The notes below the pieces were generated by a model that saw nothing but the letters and a program-made list of their open reading frames with translations, was not told where the DNA came from and did no database searches. DNA of 11,337 nucleotides, from positions 1 to 11,337 of the forward strand of contig CAMNJD010000329.1 in the NCBI GenBank assembly GCA_946540705.1, in the 5' to 3' direction. Origin of the DNA: an uncultured Ruminococcus sp. (GTDB lineage Bacteria > Bacillota > Clostridia > Oscillospirales > Ruminococcaceae). The stretch's first letter is position 1. Every line of letters starts with the position of its first letter. Position numbers and translations under genes: made by a program. This document shows, one piece after another, positions 6,121 to 11,337 of the stretch.

Positions 6121-7050
6121 ATGGCAGAACCGAATCAGAAAATGGAACCGGTCACCAATCCCGTCCTTGTGGACGCTATGGCGACTTTTAAGCTCGACCT
6201 GACCAACAGAGAAAATGAAAAGGCTTTCCTGGAGGCAGCAATCGACGCAAAATATCTGCTCCCCGCAAAGATCGAGCAGATGCCTGAACAGGCAACCCAA
6301 GAAGGTCAGATCCCGACCCGCATCGCGTTTCAGGTGATGACCAACCCCAAGGGCGACAAGTTCATGCCCGCCTTCACGGACGAGATCGAGCTGAAGAAAA
6401 ACCGGAAGCCCGACAGCGAGCCGCTTCAGATCGCTGTTGTCGATTTCCGTGCGCTCTACAATTTCGTCAAGCAGAATGAGGGCATCAACGGCATTGTCAT
6501 CAATCCGTTCGGCAGCGCGCTGTGCCTCGTGCGTCAGCAGGTCATCGCGATCGGCGAAAACGGTTTCAAGATCGTGGTTTCTCAGCCGCGTCCGCAGCCG
6601 CAGATCATCGACCTGACAACACCGCAGCCCAAGCCTGCCAATGCGCTGGGTGCGCCGGAGGATGACAGCAAGGTGCGTGCCGACATGATCCGTCAGGCAA
6701 TGGCCGATATGGAGGCCGCAAAGGACAGCGATGCCGAGGATTCCGCAGAGCCGCAGACCGACCCGCTGACCGATGAGCTCCTGAATGCGCTGAAGGCAAC
6801 GCTGAAGAAGCAGAAGTCTGTCAAAAAGGCTTACATCAAGTCGGATGTCGAAAACGGTGAGCGCTATCTGCTTGTCGCGCTCGATGCCGATGAGGATGAG
6901 ATCGAGAAGATCAGCGAGGCCGTGTCTTCCGACTGTGCGGATTATTCCGACCTGCCGTTCGAGTGCGTCCCCGCATCGAATATCCGTGCAAAGGATCTGG
7001 TCGCAGAGGAAAAGCCGTTCTATGAGAAAAAGCGCTTCGGTATTTTCTGA
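6121..7050 (+). CDS. SseB-family protein
   Basis: This cytoplasmic protein of 309 residues has no signal peptide or membrane helix. The N-terminal half (about 15-155) resembles the SseB N-terminal domain: a helix with LEAAIDAKYLLPAKIE, then a strand with RIAFQVMTNPKGDKFMPAFTD, and NGIVINPFGSALCL near its end. A Pro/Gln-rich linker (about 161-187, PRPQPQ and TTPQPKPAN) leads to an acidic stretch. The C-terminal half (about 215-309), with LKKQKSVKKAYIK and RYLLVALDAD, resembles the SseB C-terminal domain. The biochemical role of these proteins in Firmicutes is poorly defined; the name comes from a distant Salmonella enhanced-serine-sensitivity gene and says little about function. GGAGGA (6109-6114) is well spaced for ATG 6121. 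The gene has its own promoter, and no link to cellulose use is evident beyond position. Confidence 0.8.
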   Translation: MAEPNQKMEPVTNPVLVDAMATFKLDLTNRENEKAFLEAAIDAKYLLPAKIEQMPEQATQEGQIPTRIAFQVMTNPKGDKFMPAFTDEIELKKNRKPDSEPLQIAVVDFRALYNFVKQNEGINGIVINPFGSALCLVRQQVIAIGENGFKIVVSQPRPQPQIIDLTTPQPKPANALGAPEDDSKVRADMIRQAMADMEAAKDSDAEDSAEPQTDPLTDELLNALKATLKKQKSVKKAYIKSDVENGERYLLVALDADEDEIEKISEAVSSDCADYSDLPFECVPASNIRAKDLVAEEKPFYEKKRFGIF

Positions 7051-7116
7051 TCTCGGGTAATTTCAGAAGATCCGATGACCCGTATCAATCGTAACGGGTG
7101 CGATTGACGGAGCAGA

Positions 7117-7203
7117 AGCGGCATTTGAGGGCGCCGCTATGCATATTTTTTCTTTCAGCATGCACCGGGAAACCGGTGCCAACATGAAGAGGGGGTAATT
7201 GCC
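7117..7203 (+). promoter_or_regulatory. Two-hairpin leader of the first GH5 gene
   Basis: Hairpin 1 is AGCGGC (7117-7122) with GCCGCT (7133-7138) around a 10-base loop containing GAGGG. ATGCATA and a T-rich run follow. Hairpin 2 is GCACCGG (7162-7168) with CCGGTGC (7173-7179), capped by a GAAA (GNRA) tetraloop. Eight bases later comes AGAGGGGG (7188-7195), then eight bases to ATG 7204. The same order and distances recur before the second GH5 gene. Hairpin 1 plus the T-run (7146-7151 and on) could also act as a weak terminator or attenuator after the SseB gene. No convincing sigma-A promoter is visible in 7051-7116. Confidence 0.5.
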
Positions 7204-9015
7204 ATGAAAAAACAGACACTGCCGGCCGTAATGCTGGCAGCAGTCCTAGCTGTAAACGGGACAGCAGGACTGAAATCCGACAGCAGCCCCGCCGTCCGTA
7301 CCGTCAGTGCGGCAGCGGATACCGGCGATGACTGGCTGCACGCAAAGGGAAGCCGCCTGTATGACAAGGCAGGCAACGAGGTCTGGCTGACCGGTGCAAA
7401 CTGGTTCGGCTTCAACTGTACCGAGTGCGTCCCGCATTATCTCTGGAGCGGCGATATCGACGATATGGTCAGGGATATCGCAGAGCACGGCGTCAATGTG
7501 CTGCGCCTGCCTGTCTCGACCGAGCTGCTCTATAACTGGATGATCGGTGATCCCGATCCCATCGGCAGCGTCAACCCGAATGACGACCCGAACTATCCGA
7601 TCAATGTCGATCTGATCAACCCCGACGGCTCGACCATGAACAGCCAGCAGGTCTTTGATGTGCTGCTTGCAAAATGCAAGAAGTACGGCGTCAAGGCGTT
7701 TATCGACATCCACAGCCCGGAATCCAACAACTCCGGCCATAACTACGGCCTCTGGTACGGCAAGAGCTTTACCGGCCGTGACGGCAAAAAGGTCGAGGTC
7801 ACGACCGATGTCTGGATCGAAACGCTCGCATGGACGGCTGACCACTATAAGAATGACGATACGCTGATCGGCTTTGACCTCAAGAATGAGCCGCACAGCA
7901 AGTACGGCGGTGCGCCGATCGACGCGATCTGGGATGATTCCAGTGCGCCGAATAACTGGAAAAAGGCCGCCGAGGACTGCGCCAATGCGATCCTCGCAAA
8001 GAATCCGTATGCGCTCATTCTCATCGAGGGCGTCGAGGGCTTTGAGGGTCACGGCGCATGGTGGGGCGGCAATCTCCGCGGCGTCGCGAAGTATCCGGTC
8101 ATGCCGACAAGCGGAACCTCGCAGATCGTCTATTCTCCGCATGACTACGGCCCGATCGTCAGTGCGCAGACCTGGTTTGAAAAGGACTTCACCGAACAGA
8201 CCCTGCTCGATGACTACTGGTATGACACATGGGCATATCTGGTCGAGGAGGACAAGTATCCGCTCCTGATCGGCGAATGGGGCGGCAGACTGGACGGCGG
8301 CGACAACGAAAAGTGGATGGGTCTGCTCCGTGATTACATGATCAAGCACCACATCAATCATACCTTCTGGTGCCTGAATGATGACTCCGGCGACACCGGC
8401 GGCCTCTGGAAGGATATCCAGTTCGGCGTGACCCGGAAGGACGACGGAACCATAGAGGGCAAGACCACGATCAACTGGGATCAGGTGAAGTACGAGAACT
8501 ATTACTATCCGTCGATCTGGAAAACGCAGACGAGTAAGAAGTTCATCGGCCTCGACCATCAGGTCGCGCTCGGCTCGAACGGGATCTCGCTCAATGATTT
8601 CTACGCAAAATACGCCTCCACCGAGGGCAGCAACCTCGACGGCGGCAAGACCGCATCCGGCGAGATTGTGGAACCGGTCAAGACGGATGCAACGGTCACA
8701 ACGACCGAACCGACTGTGACAACGACCCTGACCACCACGACCTCCTCCACCAGCTCGACGACTACTTCGACGTCGAGCAGTGCCAGGCAAGACGAGACAA
8801 TCATTTACGGTGACACAGATTGCAGCGGTGCTGTCGATGTGCGTGATGCTGTGCTGCTCGCTCGGATTACTGGTGATGAAGCGGGGCTTAAGGTCGAAGA
8901 ACTCTCAAAGAAAAACTCCGAAATAACCGGTGACGGTATTGTTAATCCGGAGGATTTGAATAAGCTGATGATGTATCTGGCGAAGAAAATCAAGCTGGAG
9001 GATCTGAAGCCGTAA
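7204..9015 (+). CDS. Secreted GH5 endoglucanase with C-terminal dockerin (first of tandem pair)
   Basis: This 603-residue secreted cellulase would cleave beta-1,4-glucan by the retaining mechanism of family GH5. A signal peptide with a hydrophobic core at about 6-22 precedes a GH5 domain (about 40-460). The domain shows the GANWFGFNCTE start, RLPVSTELL, FDLKNEPH with the acid/base Glu229, SPHDYG, and IGEWGG with the nucleophile Glu358. The pattern resembles subfamily GH5_1 (Acidothermus E1-like), a recalled similarity. A Thr/Ser linker (497-526) joins a dockerin whose first loop is DTDCSGAVDVRD (from D537). The second loop, EITGDGIVNPED (from E573), has Glu where Asp is usual in the first calcium position. 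AGAGGGGG eight bases upstream supports ATG 7204. It is probably co-transcribed with the next gene, a paralogue more than half identical by eye. Confidence 0.94.
   Translation: MKKQTLPAVMLAAVLAVNGTAGLKSDSSPAVRTVSAAADTGDDWLHAKGSRLYDKAGNEVWLTGANWFGFNCTECVPHYLWSGDIDDMVRDIAEHGVNVLRLPVSTELLYNWMIGDPDPIGSVNPNDDPNYPINVDLINPDGSTMNSQQVFDVLLAKCKKYGVKAFIDIHSPESNNSGHNYGLWYGKSFTGRDGKKVEVTTDVWIETLAWTADHYKNDDTLIGFDLKNEPHSKYGGAPIDAIWDDSSAPNNWKKAAEDCANAILAKNPYALILIEGVEGFEGHGAWWGGNLRGVAKYPVMPTSGTSQIVYSPHDYGPIVSAQTWFEKDFTEQTLLDDYWYDTWAYLVEEDKYPLLIGEWGGRLDGGDNEKWMGLLRDYMIKHHINHTFWCLNDDSGDTGGLWKDIQFGVTRKDDGTIEGKTTINWDQVKYENYYYPSIWKTQTSKKFIGLDHQVALGSNGISLNDFYAKYASTEGSNLDGGKTASGEIVEPVKTDATVTTTEPTVTTTLTTTTSSTSSTTTSTSSSARQDETIIYGDTDCSGAVDVRDAVLLARITGDEAGLKVEELSKKNSEITGDGIVNPEDLNKLMMYLAKKIKLEDLKP
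8692..8781 (+). repeat. Low-complexity Thr/Ser linker-coding stretch in first GH5
   Basis: ACN and TCN codons dominate and encode residues 497-526, a flexible and probably glycosylated spacer between catalytic domain and dockerin. Codon choice varies, so this is protein-level low complexity and not an exact DNA repeat. Confidence 0.8.
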
Positions 9016-9025
9016 CAGTTTTTTT

Positions 9026-9065
9026 GGGAGCCCCCCGGCGGAGTACCAAAGCCGGAGGGCCTCCC
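9026..9065 (+). other. Strong intercistronic hairpin between the two GH5 genes
   Basis: GGGAG (9026-9030) and CCCCCCGGC (9031-9039) fold onto GCCGGAGGG (9051-9059) and CCTCCC (9060-9065), with one mismatch, one bulged base and an 11-base loop. A run of seven T (9019-9025) lies before the hairpin and none after it, so it is not a normal intrinsic terminator on the plus strand; on the minus strand it would be followed by A. It starts 10 bases after the GH5 stop codon and may protect or process the upstream mRNA. Confidence 0.55.
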
Positions 9066-9081
9066 GCCTGTCAGGATGCTG

Positions 9082-9156
9082 AGCGGAAAAGAGGGCCGCT
9101 TTGCATATACGCACCGTGCATGTACCGCACGGAATCATTCAGAGGGGGAATTCACA
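9082..9156 (+). promoter_or_regulatory. Two-hairpin leader of the second GH5 gene
   Basis: Hairpin 1 is AGCGG (9082-9086) with CCGCT (9096-9100) around AAAAGAGGG. TTGCATA follows. Hairpin 2 is CCGTGC (9114-9119) with GCACGG (9127-9132) around a 7-base loop. Eight bases then lead to AGAGGGGG (9141-9148), and eight more to ATG 9157. The distances from hairpin 2 onward equal those before the first GH5 gene, while the hairpin 2 stem sequence and loop differ. Confidence 0.5.
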
Positions 9157-11025
9157 ATGAAATCCAAGGCATTGCTGTCACTTCTGCTGGCAGCAGTCAT
9201 CTCAGGAGCGGCGACCGGTACGCCGGCGGGCAATGTACTCCGTACAGCACCGCTCAGCGCCGCCGCGGCAGATGACACCAACGACGACTGGCTGCACTGT
9301 GAGGGCAGCCGCATCTACGACAAGGACGGCAATCAGGTCTGGCTGACCGGCGCAAACTGGTTCGGCCTCAACTGTACCGAGAACATTCCGCACGGCCTGT
9401 ATGCGCGGGATGTGGACGACATGCTGTCCGATGTTGCCAATCACGGCATCAACATCATCCGCTTCCCGATCTCCACAGAGCTGCTGCTTTCGTGGATGAA
9501 CGGCGCACCGCTGGCGGTCAGCTCCGTCAATGCATCCTACAACCCGCCGACGGATGTGATCGGTGAGGACGGCACCGTCACGAAGGCCGGCACCTACGGC
9601 AATATCAACAAGGATTTTGTCGAATCGGACGGCAAGACGGTGAAGAATTCCATGGAGATCTTCGACGTCATCATGCAGAAATGCAAAAAATACGGCATCA
9701 AGGCGCTGATCGACGTTCACAGCCCTGCATCGCACAATTCCGGCCATAACTACGAGCTGTGGTATTATGAGGCAAGCAATGACAAGGCGGACGATATGGC
9801 GGTCGGCCACTTCTCCAAGAAGCAGATCACATGGGATGACTGGAAGGATTCGATCACATGGCTCGCGGAGAAATATGCGAACGATGACACCATTGTCGCC
9901 TACGACCTGAAGAATGAGCCGCACGGCAAGCGGGAGTATTCCGGCGACAAGTGTCCGTCAAGCATCGCAAAATGGGACAATTCCACCGACCTGAACAACT
10001 GGAAGTATTCCGCAGAGGAATGCGCAAAGTCGATCCTTGCGGTGAATCCGCATGCGCTGATTCTGGTTGAGGGCATCGAGCAGTCCCCGATGTTTGACCG
10101 CGGCTACACATGGGATTCGCCGGACAAATTCAACCCGAACCCCGGCGAGGAGCGCTGGTACGGCGCATGGTGGGGCGGTAACCTCCGCTGCGTCAAGGAT
10201 CTGCCGATTCTGCCGCAGTCCGGTCAGATCATCTATTCGCCGCATGACTACGGCAAATCCGTTTATGAGCAGACATGGTTCAAGAAGAACTTTACCGAGG
10301 AAACCTTGCTCGATGACTACTGGCGCGACACATGGGCATATATCAACGAGCAGGATATCGCACCGCTGCTGATCGGCGAGTGGGGCGGCCACATGGACGA
10401 CGGCGACAACCAGAAGTGGATGAATATTCTGCGCGATTACATGATCAAGAATCACATCAACCACACGTTCTGGTGTCTGAACCCGAATTCCGGCGACACC
10501 GGCGGTCTGCTCGATACGCAGTTCAAGAACTGGGATACCAATAAGTACAATCTGTTTGAGCCGTCGCTCTGGCAGACGAGCAGCGGAAAGTACATCGGCC
10601 TCGACCACAAGACCCCGCTGGGCGAAAACGGCATCACTGTCTCGGAGTTCTACGCAAGCGGAGCAAAGAGCAACCTCGATAACGGCGGCACAACGATTCC
10701 GGGCAGCAAGGTGACGACCCCGACGGGTACTACCACGACCGCGACAACAACGACCACCACAACAACTACCACGCTCTCGTCAATTCCCTCCGTGGAGCCG
10801 GTGTGGGGCGATGTGGACTGCAATGGTGAGGTCAATGTGCAGGATGCGGTGCTGATGGCGCGCATCGTCGGCGACGACCCGACACTGACAGCGCAGATTG
10901 TCGGCCCGTCCAACAAGGCGAATTCTGACGTCAAAAACGACGGTAAAACAGACGGCGAGGATCTTGCAAAGCTGATGCTGTATCTTGCAAAGAAGATCAC
11001 GCTGGATGAGCTTGGAAAAGCATAA
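9157..11025 (+). CDS. Secreted GH5 endoglucanase with C-terminal dockerin (second of tandem pair)
   Basis: This 622-residue exported GH5 cellulase is a paralogue of the preceding gene. A signal peptide (MKSKALLSLLLAAV core) precedes a GH5 domain (about 45-480) with GANWFGLNCTE, RFPISTELL, YDLKNEPH with the acid/base Glu254, SPHDYG, and IGEWGG with the nucleophile Glu408. Relative to its neighbour it has extra segments near 195-225 (around VGHFSKKQITWDDW) and after the VEGIEQ strand (MFDRGYTWDSPDKFNPNP), both facing the cleft side in GH5 folds, so its substrate range may differ. A nearly pure Thr linker (520-539) leads to a dockerin with loops DVDCNGEVNVQD (from D552) and DVKNDGKTDGED (from D591). 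An in-frame ATG at 9076 lies within the leader hairpins and gives no signal peptide at the N-terminus. ATG 9157 has AGAGGGGG eight bases upstream and is preferred. Confidence 0.94.
   Translation: MKSKALLSLLLAAVISGAATGTPAGNVLRTAPLSAAAADDTNDDWLHCEGSRIYDKDGNQVWLTGANWFGLNCTENIPHGLYARDVDDMLSDVANHGINIIRFPISTELLLSWMNGAPLAVSSVNASYNPPTDVIGEDGTVTKAGTYGNINKDFVESDGKTVKNSMEIFDVIMQKCKKYGIKALIDVHSPASHNSGHNYELWYYEASNDKADDMAVGHFSKKQITWDDWKDSITWLAEKYANDDTIVAYDLKNEPHGKREYSGDKCPSSIAKWDNSTDLNNWKYSAEECAKSILAVNPHALILVEGIEQSPMFDRGYTWDSPDKFNPNPGEERWYGAWWGGNLRCVKDLPILPQSGQIIYSPHDYGKSVYEQTWFKKNFTEETLLDDYWRDTWAYINEQDIAPLLIGEWGGHMDDGDNQKWMNILRDYMIKNHINHTFWCLNPNSGDTGGLLDTQFKNWDTNKYNLFEPSLWQTSSGKYIGLDHKTPLGENGITVSEFYASGAKSNLDNGGTTIPGSKVTTPTGTTTTATTTTTTTTTTLSSIPSVEPVWGDVDCNGEVNVQDAVLMARIVGDDPTLTAQIVGPSNKANSDVKNDGKTDGEDLAKLMLYLAKKITLDELGKA
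10714..10773 (+). repeat. Low-complexity Thr linker-coding stretch in second GH5
   Basis: Twenty codons, almost all ACN, encode residues 520-539, including a final run of ten Thr. It is the flexible spacer between catalytic domain and dockerin. Such triplet runs can vary in length between strains by slippage. Confidence 0.8.
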
Positions 11026-11043
11026 TTACCCGCACAGCAAATA

Positions 11044-11095
11044 AAAAGCCATAGCATCCCATGACCGACCGGCCGGGATGCTATGGCTTTTGTTG
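11044..11095 (+). terminator. Bidirectional terminator between the GH5 genes and the convergent gene
   Basis: AAAAGCCATAGCATCCC (11044-11060) pairs perfectly over 17 bases with its complement at 11075-11091, around a 14-base loop. The A/T ends provide a T-tract on either strand. It lies 18 bases after the second GH5 stop and about 20 bases beyond the stop of the minus-strand gene, so it probably ends transcription from both sides. Confidence 0.93.
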
Positions 11096-11116
11096 TATGA
11101 TCGGAAAAAGCAGCGG

Positions 11117-11337
11117 TCACTGATTCTGCTTTCTGCGCTTTGCAGCGTGCTCACGGGCTGCCTTTGCGGCACTGTGGCGGCCTGCGCAGGAAAAGATGAG
11201 GTATTTGAGCGTCAGCAGATCCTCGATCTCATCCGTGACAGGGTACTGCTCGGGATCGCGGTTGACGACCGCGTGGGTGATATCGCCCTCCTCGGAGACA
11301 TCCGCGATGTAGATGCAGAAGCCGGTACGGCTGCGGT
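11117..11337 (-). CDS. Hypothetical protein, C-terminal part (5' end outside window)
   Basis: The minus strand is open from the right edge to a TGA at 11119-11117, giving the last 73 residues of a protein that begins beyond the window. Readable parts are RTGFCIYIADVSEEGDITH, then NRDPEQYPVTDEIEDLLTLK, then a hydrophobic YLIFSCAG patch, and a basic Ala/Arg/Lys tail ending in KRRKQNQ. The composition and GC-ending codon use resemble the other genes here, and the frame stops just before a bidirectional terminator; both support real coding. I do not recognise the family. It is convergent to the GH5 genes and has no evident link to them. Confidence 0.6.
   Translation of the reverse strand, partial: RSRTGFCIYIADVSEEGDITHAVVNRDPEQYPVTDEIEDLLTLKYLIFSCAGRHSAAKAAREHAAKRRKQNQ

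Noticed and set aside
7104..7132. TTGACG as a -35 box for the first GH5 gene
   Set aside because: The position 17 bases downstream is GAGGGC, with no -10 match.
7246..8790. 514-codon open frame on the minus strand
   Set aside because: It is entirely antisense to the first GH5 gene, whose catalytic motifs prove the plus-strand reading; the length comes from codon bias.
9076..9156. Upstream ATG extending the second GH5 by 27 residues
   Set aside because: It would put a polar stretch before the signal peptide and lies in the leader hairpins; ATG 9157 has an ideal Shine-Dalgarno.
8692..10773. ACN-rich stretches as tandem DNA repeats or a CRISPR-like array
   Set aside because: They encode Thr/Ser linkers in frame within secreted enzymes and have no repeat-spacer structure. 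No CRISPR, tRNA, rRNA or insertion sequence was seen anywhere in the window.

Overview
The window looks like chromosomal DNA from a cellulosome-forming Ruminococcus-type Firmicute (Oscillospiraceae). The evidence is a secreted protein with one cohesin and one dockerin, two secreted GH5 endoglucanases with Thr-rich linkers and ruminococcal-type dockerins, strong Shine-Dalgarno sites, and a sigma/anti-sigma pair of a kind common in this group. A species cannot be named from the sequence alone; R. champanellensis and R. flavefaciens are the obvious relatives to compare.

Layout. Positions 1-1628 hold the end of the housekeeping rpsB-tsf operon (ribosomal protein S2, cut at the window start, then complete EF-Ts), closed by a hairpin. 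A promoter-bearing gap of about 300 bases follows. At 1943-2785 lies a cohesin-dockerin adaptor protein of ScaC-like architecture, with a strong UUCG-capped terminator. At 2898-5944 an ECF-type sigma factor overlaps by 4 bases (ATGA) a very large single-pass membrane protein. This protein has a short cytoplasmic N-terminus and about 760 extracytoplasmic residues that look like two beta-propeller-like halves; it is the probable anti-sigma factor and sensor. A strong terminator ends that operon. At 6121-7050 an SseB-family protein has its own excellent sigma-A promoter. At 7204-9015 and 9157-11025 two paralogous GH5 cellulases with dockerins stand in tandem and are probably co-transcribed. A long bidirectional terminator follows, and then the 3' end of a convergent minus-strand gene of unknown function (11117 to beyond the right edge).

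How the parts may work together (inference). The adaptor's dockerin is almost identical in its first calcium-binding repeat to that of the second cellulase, so both probably plug into the same class of scaffoldin cohesin. The first cellulase has a clearly different dockerin and may dock elsewhere, possibly on the adaptor's own cohesin. The sigma/sensor pair lies directly downstream of the adaptor gene, and the two upstream regions share the 10-mer TGTCATAAAG at the position expected of an ECF -10 element. The pair might therefore sense an extracellular glycan or envelope state and adjust adaptor expression.

The most interesting unexplained structure is a two-hairpin leader before each cellulase. 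The spacing from second hairpin to Shine-Dalgarno to start codon is identical in both, and the first hairpin keeps a purine-rich loop although the stem changes. A looser version may precede the adaptor gene.
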